Counted from the stretch's first letter, positions 1 to 8,837 are shown. The stretch is 64,000 nucleotides of DNA from Antarcticimicrobium sp040365005 (GCF_040365005.1 NZ_BAABWV010000001.1:513072-577071); one strand, 5' to 3'. The notes: generated by a model not told the origin, from the sequence alone. Program-made: numbers and translations.

Positions 1-2
1 GT

Positions 3-437
3 TACGGCGCGGCACTCGCTGCCCGGGTCGCCGGTCTTTTCCTTCACGACAGCCCGGGCGATCCGGCCCGTGCCCAGCGGCGCGGCGGCGACCCGCGCCA
101 TTCGCCGCTGACCGCGCGGGCCGACACGCTGATGGAACAGACGCTCGACGCGCCGCTGCCGATCGCCGCGATCGCGCGCCGCTGCGGCGTCAGCCCCCGC
201 ACGCTGGAGCTGCAGTTCCGCGCCCGGCTGGAAACCACGCCGCAAGCCCACTACCTGGACCTGCGCCTGGCCGAGGCACGGCGGCTGGCGCTGGAAACCG
301 ACATGCCCCTGACCGAGGTGGCGCTGGCCACCGGCTTTGCCTCGCAGGCCAGCTTTTCCCGCGCCTTCCGCGCCGCGCATGGTCAACCGGCCCGGACCCT
401 GCGCAAGAGGCGAACCAGGATGAACGACGCCCCCTGA
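3..437 (+). CDS. GlxA/AraC-family transcriptional regulator, C-terminal part (gene cut by window start)
   Basis: The reading frame is already open at base 3 and runs to the stop at 437, so the true start lies outside the window. The visible 144 residues are the end of a GlxA-type regulator (DJ-1/PfpI-like sensor plus AraC DNA-binding domain). Two helix-turn-helix units are readable: one around 'IAAIARRCGVSPRTLELQF' and one around 'LTEVALATGFASQASFSRAF', which is the canonical AraC-family double HTH. An internal ATG at 132 would give only the HTH domain and is unlikely to be the real start because the upstream residues are continuous with the family. The target is unknown; the next gene is convergent. 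Confidence 0.8.
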   Translation, partial: YGAALAARVAGLFLHDSPGDPARAQRRGGDPRHSPLTARADTLMEQTLDAPLPIAAIARRCGVSPRTLELQFRARLETTPQAHYLDLRLAEARRLALETDMPLTEVALATGFASQASFSRAFRAAHGQPARTLRKRRTRMNDAP

Positions 438-457
438 CCCCTTCTTTTCTTTAAAAA

Positions 458-490
458 TATTCACGCCGGAGGCCGGCCGCGCAAGCGGCC
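458..490 (-). terminator. Probable terminator of the aldo/keto reductase gene
   Basis: Reading the minus strand just after the reductase stop, there is a 6-bp stem GGCCGC with a 4-base loop (475-490), a short GC-rich stretch, then ATATTTTTAAA (around 458-465). The T-rich tract fits Rho-independent termination, though it is separated from the stem. The site lies between two convergent genes. Confidence 0.45.
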
Positions 491-491
491 G

Positions 492-1538
492 TCAATAGGG
501 CATCGGATGCGCCCGGTGCGCGCTGTCGATCTCCTCCAGGACCGCGTCGCTCAACACCACCTCGACCGACCCCAGCGCGCGCTCCAACTGGTCAATATGG
601 GTCGCGCCGAAGATCGCCGAGGCCATGAAGGGCCGCGTCCTGCACCATGCCAGCGCCATGTGCACCGGGTCCAGCCCGTGGCGTTCGGCAATCTCAAGGT
701 AGGCCGCCACTGCCGCAAAGGCACGCGGCCCCTTGCGCCCGCCCAGTTCCGGTACCAGCGACATGCGCGACCCCTCGGGCACCGCACCGGACTGGTACTT
801 GCCGGTGAGCAACCCGGCGGCCAGCGGAGAGAACGCCAGCAGCCCCACGTCCTCGTTGACGCTGAGTTCGGCCAGATCGGTGTCGTACAGCCGGCACATC
901 AGCGAATACTCGTTCTGGATCGAGGCCACGCGCGGCGCGCCGCTCTCTTCGGCCAGCCGCAGCCATTGGGCAGTGCCCCAGGCGCTCTCGTTCGACAGGC
1001 CGAAATGGCGGATATTGCCCTTGTCTACCTGCTCTTGCAGCGCGTCCAGGCACTCGGCCAAGTTGGCCAGGGTCTCTTCCCGGTTCTGGCCGGAGGGGTC
1101 AAAGGTCCAGTTCTTGCGGAACATGTAGCTGCCGCGATTGGGCCAGTGGAACTGGTAGAGGTCGATATAGTCGGTCTGCAACCGCCGCAGCGAGCCCTCG
1201 ATGGCCTGCGGGATCGTCGCCGCGCTGATCGGGGCGCCGTCGCGGGCGTGCATCATCCCCTCGCCCGAATGCTTGGTGGCGAGGACATAGTCGCCCCTCC
1301 GCGCCGCGTTGGCCGCGTTCCAGGTGCCGACGATCTCCTCGGTACGGCCCACGGTCTCCTTGCTCACCGGGTTCACCGGGTACATCTCGGCGGTATCGAC
1401 GAAATTGATGCCGGCGGCCAGCGCCCGGTCGATCTGGGCGTGCCCCTCTGCCTCGGAGGTCTGGGTGCCGAAGGTCATCGTGCCCAGGCACAGTTCCGAT
1501 ACGGTCAGGCCGGTGCGGCCCAGCGGGTTCATCTTCAT
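492..1538 (-). CDS. tas: NADP(H)-dependent aldo/keto reductase (Tas-like)
   Basis: A 348-residue aldo/keto reductase, very close in pattern to E. coli Tas. The catalytic tetrad is visible: Asp48 and Tyr53 in 'VDTAEMYPV', Lys89 in 'LATKHSG' and His131 in 'YQFHWPNRG'. Other hallmarks are 'LGTMTFGTQTSEAE' near the N-terminus and the cofactor-binding end 'PFMASAIFGATHIDQLERAL'. The length matches Tas (about 346). The ATG at 1538 has a GAGGA Shine-Dalgarno about 8 bases upstream. It is cytosolic and reduces carbonyl substrates with NADPH; the natural substrate cannot be read from sequence. Monocistronic. Confidence 0.9.
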   Translation of the reverse strand: MKMNPLGRTGLTVSELCLGTMTFGTQTSEAEGHAQIDRALAAGINFVDTAEMYPVNPVSKETVGRTEEIVGTWNAANAARRGDYVLATKHSGEGMMHARDGAPISAATIPQAIEGSLRRLQTDYIDLYQFHWPNRGSYMFRKNWTFDPSGQNREETLANLAECLDALQEQVDKGNIRHFGLSNESAWGTAQWLRLAEESGAPRVASIQNEYSLMCRLYDTDLAELSVNEDVGLLAFSPLAAGLLTGKYQSGAVPEGSRMSLVPELGGRKGPRAFAAVAAYLEIAERHGLDPVHMALAWCRTRPFMASAIFGATHIDQLERALGSVEVVLSDAVLEEIDSAHRAHPMPY

Positions 1539-1698
1539 GGGGTGTCCTCGGTTTGGGTCGCGCGGACCCTAGCGGCTGGCACGGCAGGGGCAACCCGAAG
1601 CGGCGGCTTTCGAAGATGCAGCCGGTGCGGCAGGCCTTCGATGCGCGTATTTTGAGCCCGAGGACGGCGCGGGTCGGCCGGACGACACCTGCGCAGCA

Positions 1699-1733
1699 TT
1701 GAGAACATTACGCGAACATTCTATCCTGTTCCC
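1699..1733 (+). promoter_or_regulatory. LexA (SOS) box inside the promoter of the ImuA-like gene
   Basis: GAAC (1703-1706), 7 bases, GAAC (1714-1717) is the reverse complement of the alphaproteobacterial LexA operator GTTC-N7-GTTC. It sits within a plausible sigma-70 promoter: -35 TTGAGA (1699-1704), 17-bp spacer, -10 TATCCT (1722-1727). Transcription would start about at the ATG (1734), implying a leaderless or nearly leaderless mRNA; no Shine-Dalgarno is visible. Confidence 0.75.
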
Positions 1734-2345
1734 ATGCCGACTCACCTGCTCACCCGCGCGCCGGAGCGCAAGCGCCCGCAACTCGCGCTGCACCCCGAGA
1801 TCACGCTCACCTGCGCCCGGGCGCATGAGGTCTGCGGCCCGGCGCGCTGGACCTTTGCCCTGGCGCTGGCCGGGCAAAGCCGGGGGCCGGTGCTGTGGAT
1901 CGCCCCGGGGTGGGAGCGCGCCAGTCTGAACCCCGACGGCATGGCGGAATTTGCCGATCCCGGTCGATTCCTCTTCGTGCATCCGCGCCGGGGCGAGGAT
2001 CTGCTGTGGTGCGCCGAGGAGGCGCTGCGCGCCGGCGCGGTGGCGCTGGTGGTGGCCGAGCTGCCCGACCCGCCGGCGCTGACCCCGGTGCGACGGCTGC
2101 ACCTGGCGGCCGAGACCGGGGCCGAGATCGGGACCGGGCCGGGCGCGCCGCCGCTGGGGCTGTTGCTGACCCCCGGGGAGGGCGGCGCCCCGGGAATCGA
2201 GAGTCGCTGGCACATGGCCCCGGCCCACGACGGCAATGCGCGCCGCTGGCGGCTGGAGCGGCGCCGCGCCCGCACCGCCCCGCCCAAGACCTGGACCCTG
2301 GCCTGGTCCCCGGCCCGGGGGCGCGGCGGGCTGGAAGTGATGTAG
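1734..2345 (+). CDS. ImuA-like (RecA-fold/SulA-like) SOS protein
   Basis: A 203-residue protein with the layout of alphaproteobacterial ImuA-like proteins: an N-terminal 'LTRAPERKRP' segment, a RecA-like core with 'WTFALALAGQSRGPVLWIAP', 'EDLLWCAEEALRAGAVALVV', 'LTPVRRLHLAAETGAE', and a basic C-terminus 'WRLERRRARTAPPKTW'. ImuA accompanies the ImuB Y-family polymerase and DnaE2 in SOS mutagenesis, usually as a cassette. Here no imuB or dnaE2 follows; the next gene is an MFS transporter. A LexA box overlaps its promoter, so DNA-damage induction is predicted. The ATG at 1734 is chosen because the promoter geometry starts the mRNA there. Family assignment is by resemblance. Confidence 0.7.
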   Translation: MPTHLLTRAPERKRPQLALHPEITLTCARAHEVCGPARWTFALALAGQSRGPVLWIAPGWERASLNPDGMAEFADPGRFLFVHPRRGEDLLWCAEEALRAGAVALVVAELPDPPALTPVRRLHLAAETGAEIGTGPGAPPLGLLLTPGEGGAPGIESRWHMAPAHDGNARRWRLERRRARTAPPKTWTLAWSPARGRGGLEVM

Positions 2346-2439
2346 ATCGCACCGCCCGGCGCGCCGCCGGTCCATCCGCGACAGGAAAAGTCGAGAAACC
2401 GCTCGACACCGCGGAACGCTGCGCCATTGTGGCCCTGTC

Positions 2440-3684
2440 ATGCGCCTGATCATCTCCTTCTCCGCCCTCTTCCTCTCGGTCCTCCTGCTGCAACTGTCCT
2501 CTGGCGGCGTCAGCCCGCTCGACGCGCTCTCGGGCATGGCGCTGGGATTCTCCACCGCGCAGATCGGCCTGCTCGGCTCGTCGCATTTCCTGGGGTTTTT
2601 CGTCGGCTGCTGGTGGGCGCCGCGCCTGATGGGCACGGTCGGCCATCCGCGCGCCTTCGCCGCCTTTACCGCCGCTGGCGCGATCGGGCTGCTGGCGCAT
2701 ATGCTGCTGGTCAATCCGGTGGCCTGGGCGATCATGCGGGTGGCCACCGGGCTGTGCATCGCCGGCTGTTATACCATCATCGAGGCCTGGCTTCAGGCCA
2801 AGGTCACCAACGAGAGCCGCGGTCGCACCATGGGGGTCTACCGGGTGGTGGACATGACAGCCTCGCTGCTGGCGCAGCTGATGATCGGCGTGCTCGAGCC
2901 GGCCAGCTATGTTTCGTACAATTTCCTCGCCATCTTGTGCTGTGCCGCGCTGCTGCCGCTGACGCTGACCCGGGTGAAACAGCCCGACACCCCCGCCGCG
3001 CCCCGGCTGCGCCCGATGCTGCCGATCCAGCGCTCGCCGCTGGCGGTGGCCGGCGTGCTGGTGGCGGCGCTTTCCTCGTCCAGTTTCCGCATGGTCGGCC
3101 CGGTCTATGGCCAGGAGGTGGGGCTGAGCGCGGACCAGATCGCCACCTTCCTTGCCGCCTTCGTCCTCGGCGGCGCGGTGGCGCAATACCCGGTGGGCTG
3201 GCTGGCCGACAAGTTCGACCGCCGCTGGGTGCTGATCTGGCTCTCGGCGGCCACCATCGGCGCCTCGGCCATCACCATCCTGGCCGAGAACAGCGGCACC
3301 TGGGGGGTGATGGGCACGGCCTTCCTGTTCGGGCTGATGAGCTTTCCGATCTACTCGGTCTCGGCCGCCCATGCCCATGACTTCGCCGATGCGAGCGAAC
3401 GGGTGGAACTGTCGGCGGCGCTGATGTTCTACTTCGCGCTCGGCGCCATCGCCGCGCCCTATGTCGCCTCGCTGCTGATCGACGCCTACGGGCCGGCGGC
3501 GATGTTCACCCTGATCTCGGCCGCGCATCTGCTGCTGGTGGGATTCGGCCTGTGGCGCATGCGCGCACGTCCCGGCGCAAAACAGCGGACCCCCTATGTC
3601 TACAGCCCGCGCACCTCGTTCCTGATCGGACGGCTGACCGGTCGGCAGCGCGAGCCGCGGCAGCAGGACGACGACAGGGGGTGA
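2440..3684 (+). CDS. MFS transporter (YcaD-like)
   Basis: A 414-residue inner-membrane protein with about 12 hydrophobic segments, typical of the major facilitator superfamily. The opening 'MRLIISFSALFLSVLLLQL', the loop motif 'WLADKFDRRWVLIW' after TM8 (the MFS motif-A equivalent between TM8 and TM9) and 'NESRGRTMGVYRVV' after TM4 match the YcaD/cyanate-permease-like subfamily. The tail after residue 370 is hydrophilic and rich in Arg and Gln. Substrate unknown. It starts about 95 bp after the ImuA-like gene on the same strand; co-transcription is possible but not shown. Confidence 0.8.
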   Translation: MRLIISFSALFLSVLLLQLSSGGVSPLDALSGMALGFSTAQIGLLGSSHFLGFFVGCWWAPRLMGTVGHPRAFAAFTAAGAIGLLAHMLLVNPVAWAIMRVATGLCIAGCYTIIEAWLQAKVTNESRGRTMGVYRVVDMTASLLAQLMIGVLEPASYVSYNFLAILCCAALLPLTLTRVKQPDTPAAPRLRPMLPIQRSPLAVAGVLVAALSSSSFRMVGPVYGQEVGLSADQIATFLAAFVLGGAVAQYPVGWLADKFDRRWVLIWLSAATIGASAITILAENSGTWGVMGTAFLFGLMSFPIYSVSAAHAHDFADASERVELSAALMFYFALGAIAAPYVASLLIDAYGPAAMFTLISAAHLLLVGFGLWRMRARPGAKQRTPYVYSPRTSFLIGRLTGRQREPRQQDDDRG

Positions 3685-3738
3685 CGGCCCCGCATGGCTG
3701 CGTTACACACGCCGCGCAGTCAGGCAAGGCGACGGAAC

Positions 3739-5451
3739 ATGGCACGCATTCTCATCACCTCGGCGATCCCCTACATCAACGGGATCAAGCATCTGGGCAA
3801 TCTCGTGGGCTCGCAATTGCCCGCCGACCTCTTTGCCCGCTACCAGCGCGGCCGTGGCAACGAGGTGATGTACCTCTGCGCCACCGACGAACACGGCACC
3901 CCGGCGGAACTGGCCGCCGCCAAGGCCGGCAAGCCGGTGGCCGAGTATTGCACCGAGATGCACGAGGTGCAGGCCGATATCGCCGCGCGCTTCGGCCTCA
4001 GCTTCGATCACTTCGGGCGCTCCTCCAGCCCCCGGAACCATGAGCTGACCCAGCATTTCGCCGTGAAGCTCTACGAGAACGGGCTGATCGAGGAACGCTC
4101 CGAGACCCAGATGTATTCGCCCACCGATGGCCGCTTCCTGCCCGACCGCTATATCGAGGGCACCTGCCCCAATTGCGGTTTTGAAAGCGCGCGCGGCGAT
4201 CAATGCGACAACTGCACCAAGCAGCTCGACCCGGTCGACCTGATCAACCCGCGCTCCACCGTCTCGGGTGCGACCGACCTGGAAATGCGCGAGACCAAGC
4301 ACCTCTACCTGCTGCAGTCCAAGATGAAGGACCAGCTCGAGGAATGGATCGACACCCGCGAGGGCTGGCCGCTGCTGACCACCTCGATCGCCAAGAAATG
4401 GCTGACCGACGGCGACGGGCTGCAGGATCGCGGCATCACCCGTGACCTGAACTGGGGCATCCCGGTGCAATTCGACGGCGCGCCGTGGAGCGGCATGGAC
4501 GGCAAGGTCTTTTACGTCTGGTTCGACGCCCCGATCGAGTACATAGCCTGCGCGCTGGAATGGGTCGAGGCCGGCAAGGGCACCGACTGGGAACGCTGGT
4601 GGCGCACCGACAAGGGCGCCTCTGACGTGACCTACGTACAGTTCATGGGCAAGGACAACGTGCCGTTCCACACCCTCAGCTTTCCCGCCACGATCCTCGG
4701 CAGCGAGGAGCCGTGGAAGCTGGTCGATTACATCAAGTCGTTCAACTACCTCAACTATGACGGCGGCCAGTTCTCCACCTCGCGCGGGTGCGGCGTGTTC
4801 ATGGACCAGGCGTTGGAGATCCTGCCGGCGGATTACTGGCGCTGGTGGCTGCTGTCCCACGCCCCGGAAAGCTCGGATTCCGAGTTCACCTGGGAAAACT
4901 TCCAGACCTCGGTCAACAAGGACCTCGCCGACGTGCTGGGCAATTTCGTCTCGCGCATCACCAAGTTCTGCCGCTCCAAGTTCGGCGAGGCGGTGCCCGA
5001 GGGCGGCGCATACGGCGCACAGGAACAGGCGGTGATCGACGAGTTGGCCACTCGCATCCGCGCCTACGAGGCGCACATGGAGGCGATGGAGGTGCGCAAA
5101 TCGGCGCAGGAGCTGCGGGCGATCTGGGTCGCGGGCAACGAGTACCTGCAATCCGCCGCCCCCTGGGCCACCTTCAAGGAAGACCCCGAGCAGGCCGCCG
5201 CACAGGTGCGACTGGGGCTGAACCTGATCCGGCTTTACGCGGTGCTCTCGGCGCCCTTCATCCCCTTTGCCTCGGCGCAGATGCTGACGGCGATGAGCGT
5301 GGAGGATGCCGCCTGGCCGGGCGACGTGGCCGAGGCGCTCTCGGCCCTGCCCGCCGGCCATGTGTTCACCGTGCCCGACAACCTGTTCCGCAAGATCACC
5401 GACGACGAACGCGCGGACTGGCAGGAACGTTTCGCCGGGGTCCGCGCCTGA
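3739..5451 (+). CDS. metG: Methionine--tRNA ligase
   Basis: Class I aminoacyl-tRNA synthetase charging tRNA-Met in the cytosol; essential. Starting at the ATG at 3739 (570 residues, 'MARILITSAIPYINGIKHLG') places the HIGH-type motif HLGN at residues 18-21, as in the family; an in-frame ATG 45 bp upstream would add a non-conserved Arg-rich extension. A zinc knuckle has Cys143, Cys146, Cys156 and Cys159. The KMSKS-type signature is present as 'FSTSRG' (about 345-350), the variant normal for this MetG subgroup. The 'GMDGKVFYVWFDAPIEYI' block is characteristic. Followed by a strong terminator. Confidence 0.96.
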   Translation: MARILITSAIPYINGIKHLGNLVGSQLPADLFARYQRGRGNEVMYLCATDEHGTPAELAAAKAGKPVAEYCTEMHEVQADIAARFGLSFDHFGRSSSPRNHELTQHFAVKLYENGLIEERSETQMYSPTDGRFLPDRYIEGTCPNCGFESARGDQCDNCTKQLDPVDLINPRSTVSGATDLEMRETKHLYLLQSKMKDQLEEWIDTREGWPLLTTSIAKKWLTDGDGLQDRGITRDLNWGIPVQFDGAPWSGMDGKVFYVWFDAPIEYIACALEWVEAGKGTDWERWWRTDKGASDVTYVQFMGKDNVPFHTLSFPATILGSEEPWKLVDYIKSFNYLNYDGGQFSTSRGCGVFMDQALEILPADYWRWWLLSHAPESSDSEFTWENFQTSVNKDLADVLGNFVSRITKFCRSKFGEAVPEGGAYGAQEQAVIDELATRIRAYEAHMEAMEVRKSAQELRAIWVAGNEYLQSAAPWATFKEDPEQAAAQVRLGLNLIRLYAVLSAPFIPFASAQMLTAMSVEDAAWPGDVAEALSALPAGHVFTVPDNLFRKITDDERADWQERFAGVRA

Positions 5452-5474
5452 GGCGACCTCCGGTCGAACCAAGC

Positions 5475-5507
5475 AAAACGGGGCGTGCCACGGCGCGCCC
5501 CGTTTTT
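5475..5507 (+). terminator. Rho-independent terminator of metG
   Basis: Perfect 11-bp stem AAAACGGGGCG (5475-5485) / CGCCCCGTTTT (5496-5506) with a 10-base loop and a run of five T at 5503-5507, 24 bp after the metG stop. Confidence 0.92.
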
Positions 5508-5528
5508 CGTTCACCCGTTCAGGCAGCG

Positions 5529-5747
5529 TCAGTCGATGATCGGTTCCGACAGCGGCCCCTGGAACGGGGGCGACTGTTCCAGCGTGGTGCCGCCCTGTGC
5601 CGCGCGGGCCTGGTGGCCGATCTCGGAACAGGCGATGAAATCACCGTTCGTGCATTGCGCCTTGCGGGCATACCACCCCTCGGCATAGCGTTGGCCGCAT
5701 CCCGCGACGGTGAGCGTCAAAACGATCAGAGCAATACCCGTTTTCAT
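5529..5747 (-). CDS. Small secreted lipoprotein, function unknown
   Basis: A 72-residue protein beginning 'MKTGIALIVLTLTVAGCGQR'. The hydrophobic leader followed by lipobox VAGC marks a signal-peptidase II lipoprotein whose mature N-terminal Cys is residue 17. The mature part contains 'WYARKAQCTNGDFIACSEIG', with two Cys that could form a disulfide. A longer in-frame version starting near 5942 would bury the signal peptide and is rejected. Likely anchored in the envelope; role unknown. The gene lies alone between the metG terminator and the aminotransferase terminator. Confidence 0.7.
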   Translation of the reverse strand: MKTGIALIVLTLTVAGCGQRYAEGWYARKAQCTNGDFIACSEIGHQARAAQGGTTLEQSPPFQGPLSEPIID

Positions 5748-5913
5748 GTCCCCGGACCCCTTGAAATACCTTTCGCCCAGTTTGCGGGATTTTGACCGAA
5801 ACGGCAAAGGGAGAATTCGCCCATGGGGCGAAACCGCGCAGAAATTTGCAGGTGAGCTGATAAGCTCAATGATATCTGCACCTTGCGGTGAAGTCTTGAT
5901 TGAAAACTTGAGG

Positions 5914-5947
5914 AAAAAAGGGCCGCACCGCAGCGGCGGCACGGCCC
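5914..5947 (-). terminator. Rho-independent terminator of the aminotransferase operon
   Basis: On the minus strand, just after the aminotransferase stop, GGGCCG (5947-5942) pairs with CGGCCC (5925-5920) with further inner pairing, followed by six T (5919-5914). Confidence 0.85.
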
Positions 5948-5954
5948 GTCCGGC

Positions 5955-7325
5955 CTAAAGCCCGGCGGCGCTAACCGCCTTGACCAGCTTGCCGGCGATC
6001 TCGTCGGCCTCGTCGCGGGTCACGCAGAACGGCGGCGCAAAACCGATGATATCGCCCTGCGGCATGGCGCGACCGATCACCCCCTGTTCCAGCAGCTTGG
6101 CGGCCACGGTCGGCCCCACCTTGTCGCCGGCGTCGAAGAAGGTGCGGCTGTCACGGTCCTTGACGAACTCCACCGCGCAAAGAAGCCCCTCGCCGCGGAT
6201 CTCTCCCACATGGGCGTGATCGCCCAGCGCCTGCGTCAGCACCTGTTTGAAATAGGCGCCGGTCTCGCCCGCGTTGCGGATCAGGTCCAGATCGTCGATC
6301 AGTTTCAGGTTGGCCACCCCGGCGGCCGCCCCGATCGGATGCGCCGAATAGGTCCAGCCGTGGCCGATCGGGCCGTTCTCGTCGGTGCCCTGCTCCAGCA
6401 CCGCCCAGACCTTGTCCGAGACGATCGAACCGGACAGCGGTGCATAGGCGCTGGTCAGCCCCTTGGCGATGGTGATGATATCGGGCTTGAGGCCATAATG
6501 CTCGGAGCCGAACATGGTGCCCAGACGCCCGAAGCCGGTGACCACCTCGTCGGCGATCAGCAGGATGTCGTGACGGTCCAGCACCGCCTGGATCGCCGGC
6601 CAGTAGCCTGCCGGCGGCGGCACCAATCCGCCGGTGCCCAGCGCCGGTTCCCCGATAAAGGCGGCGATGGTATCGGCGCCCTCCTTTTCGATCAGCGCCT
6701 CGAGGTTCGCCACGCATTGGGCGGTGAACTGCTCCTCGGTCTGATCAAGGGTCTCGCGGCGGAAATAATAGGGCGCGTCGGTGTGGATCACCCGGTCGAG
6801 CGGCAGGTCGAATTTCTTCTGGAACGCCTCCAGCCCGGTGAGCGAGCCGGTCATCAGCCCCGAGCCGTGATATCCGCGCCAACGGCTGATGATCTTTTTC
6901 TTCTCGGGCCGCCCGAGGATGTTGTTATAGTACCAGACCAGCTTGATATTGGTCTCGTTCGCGTCCGACCCGGACTGGCCGAAATAGACCTTGCTCATGT
7001 GATCGGGCGCCCGGTCCAGCACCATCTTGGCCAGCGTGATGCTGGCCTCGGTGCCGTGGCCGACATAGGCGTGGTAATAAGCCAGTTCGCGCGCCTGATC
7101 CGCGATCGCCTCGGCGATTTCCTGTCGGCCATAGCCGACGTTGACGCAATAGAGCCCGGCAAAGGCATCGAGCAGCCGGTTGCCGTCACGATCCTCGATA
7201 TGGCAGCCCGAGCCGCCCGTGATCACCCGCTGCGGCAGATCACCCCGGGCGAACTCGGCCAGGTGGGTCGAGGGGTGGAAAAAGTTGTCGCGGTCCCATT
7301 GTTCCAGTTGGTCGTTCTTCAGCAT
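5955..7325 (-). CDS. Class III (omega) aminotransferase, PLP-dependent
   Basis: A 456-residue fold-type I transaminase of the aspartate/omega-amino family. The PLP lysine is Lys288 in 'TIAKGLTSAY'; the ring-nitrogen Asp259 is in 'LLIADEVVTGFGR'; the phosphate loop is 'GQSGSDANETN' (116-126), and 'RWRGYHGS' and 'FIGEPALGTGG' are family landmarks. Related enzymes transfer amino groups from putrescine, GABA, beta-alanine or taurine to pyruvate or 2-oxoglutarate. The adjacent semialdehyde-type dehydrogenase (37 bp upstream, same strand) and the upstream Lrp regulator suggest that it produces a semialdehyde which the partner oxidises. Exact substrate not readable. Ends in a clear terminator. Confidence 0.88.
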   Translation of the reverse strand: MLKNDQLEQWDRDNFFHPSTHLAEFARGDLPQRVITGGSGCHIEDRDGNRLLDAFAGLYCVNVGYGRQEIAEAIADQARELAYYHAYVGHGTEASITLAKMVLDRAPDHMSKVYFGQSGSDANETNIKLVWYYNNILGRPEKKKIISRWRGYHGSGLMTGSLTGLEAFQKKFDLPLDRVIHTDAPYYFRRETLDQTEEQFTAQCVANLEALIEKEGADTIAAFIGEPALGTGGLVPPPAGYWPAIQAVLDRHDILLIADEVVTGFGRLGTMFGSEHYGLKPDIITIAKGLTSAYAPLSGSIVSDKVWAVLEQGTDENGPIGHGWTYSAHPIGAAAGVANLKLIDDLDLIRNAGETGAYFKQVLTQALGDHAHVGEIRGEGLLCAVEFVKDRDSRTFFDAGDKVGPTVAAKLLEQGVIGRAMPQGDIIGFAPPFCVTRDEADEIAGKLVKAVSAAGL

Positions 7326-7361
7326 GTCGTTCCCTTTCTTCGGTTTCTGTCTGTCGCAGGC

Positions 7362-8837
7362 TCAGGCCCAGTCGCGGCAGACGTATTTGAGCTCCATGAA
7401 TTCCTGCATGCCCAGCCGCGCCCCTTCGCGGCCCAGCCCCGATTGCTTGGTGCCGCCGAACGGGATCGGCGCGCCGGTGACCTTGGTGCGGTTGACCGCC
7501 ACCATGCCGAAGTTCAGCGCCCGGCTGACCCGGTAGATCCGGCGCGGGTCCAGTGAATGCACATAGGCGACCAGCCCGTATTCGGTCGCGTTGGCGCGCG
7601 CGATTACCTCCTCCTCGCTGTCGAAGGGGGTGATGGGGGCAACCGGGCCAAAGGTCTCTTCGCGCATGATCAAGGCGGTATCGGGCACGTCGGTCAGCAC
7701 CGTGGGCTGATAGAACAGCGGCCCCAGCGCGTGCCGCGTGCCACCGCAGGCCAGTGTCGCGCCCTTGTCCAGCGCGTCGGCGACATGGGCCTCCTGCTTG
7801 GCGACGGCGCCTTCGTTCATCAGCGGGCCGATATCGGGGTCATCCATGCCGCGCCCGAGGGTCAGGGCACGGGTGGCCTCGGTGAACTTGGTACAAAACG
7901 CGTCGTAAATCGGACGTTCGACGTAGATCCGGTTGGCGCCCAGGCAATCCTGCCCCGAGGTGGCGAATTTCGCCTTGATCGTCTCGGCCACCGCCTCGTC
8001 CAGATCGGCGCCCTTGAACACGATCACCGGCGCGTGGCCGCCCAGTTCCATCACCAGTTTCTTGATCGTCGCCGCCGAGTCCCGGTAAAGGATGCGCCCC
8101 ACTTCGGTCGAGCCGGTGAAGGACAGCGCACGTACCCGCGCATCGGCGGTCCAGGGCGGCACCACGGTACTGGCCCGGCCCGTCACCACGTTGAACACCC
8201 CCGCCGGCACCCCGGCCCGTTCGGCCAGTTCAGCCAGTGCGAGGGCCGACAGCGGGGTCTCGGAGGCGGGATGCGCCACCACCGCGCAGCCGGCGGCCAG
8301 CGCGGCGGCGGCCTTGCGCGTCAGCATGGCGGCGGGAAAGTTCCACGGCGTGATCAGGGCCACGACACCGATCGGCTCCAGCCATAGCTCCACCTCGGCA
8401 TCGGGCAGATGGCTGGTGACCCCCTCGATATTGGGGCGCTTGGCCTCTTCGGCGTAGTACTCGACGAAGGCGGCGGCATAGTCGATCTCGCCCCGCGCCT
8501 CGGACAGCGGCTTGCCCTGCTCCAGCACCATGATCCGCGCCAGATCCTCGCGATGCTCGATCATCAGGTCGAACCAGCGGCGCAGGATGGCGGAGCGATC
8601 CTGTGGCAACAGGCCAGCCCAACCGGCAAAGGCGGCCTGCGCCGCATCGACCGCCGCCGCGCTTTCTTCGGCCGAGAGGCTGGCCACATCGGCAAGAAAG
8701 GCACCGCTAGCCGGGTCGCTCACCACGAAGGTCTCGCCCGAGGCGGCGGCGCACCACTTGCCGTCGATATAGGAAAAGCTGCGCAGCAGACGTTTGTCGG
8801 TGATGTCCCTGCGCGCGGATATGGCCGTGTCGGACAT
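7362..8837 (-). CDS. NAD(P)-dependent succinate-semialdehyde-type aldehyde dehydrogenase (GabD-like)
   Basis: A 491-residue aldehyde dehydrogenase. The nucleophile is Cys298 in 'SGQDCLGANR', the general base Glu264 in 'VMELGGHAP', the oxyanion Asn166 in 'TPWNFPAA', and 'EETFGPVAPI' is present near the C-terminus. The pattern is nearest to GabD-type succinate-semialdehyde dehydrogenases. Oddity: the cofactor-contacting Lys of the usual 'KPAxxTP' motif is His189 ('VVAHPASETP'). It probably oxidises the aldehyde made by the downstream transaminase. It follows the Lrp gene on the same strand after 103 bp that contain an inverted repeat. Confidence 0.88.
   Translation of the reverse strand: MSDTAISARRDITDKRLLRSFSYIDGKWCAAASGETFVVSDPASGAFLADVASLSAEESAAAVDAAQAAFAGWAGLLPQDRSAILRRWFDLMIEHREDLARIMVLEQGKPLSEARGEIDYAAAFVEYYAEEAKRPNIEGVTSHLPDAEVELWLEPIGVVALITPWNFPAAMLTRKAAAALAAGCAVVAHPASETPLSALALAELAERAGVPAGVFNVVTGRASTVVPPWTADARVRALSFTGSTEVGRILYRDSAATIKKLVMELGGHAPVIVFKGADLDEAVAETIKAKFATSGQDCLGANRIYVERPIYDAFCTKFTEATRALTLGRGMDDPDIGPLMNEGAVAKQEAHVADALDKGATLACGGTRHALGPLFYQPTVLTDVPDTALIMREETFGPVAPITPFDSEEEVIARANATEYGLVAYVHSLDPRRIYRVSRALNFGMVAVNRTKVTGAPIPFGGTKQSGLGREGARLGMQEFMELKYVCRDWA

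Noticed and set aside
1807..3528. A 573-codon minus-strand frame opposite the ImuA-like and MFS genes
   Set aside because: Low-complexity Arg/Gly/Gln translation, antisense to genes with clear motifs and a promoter.
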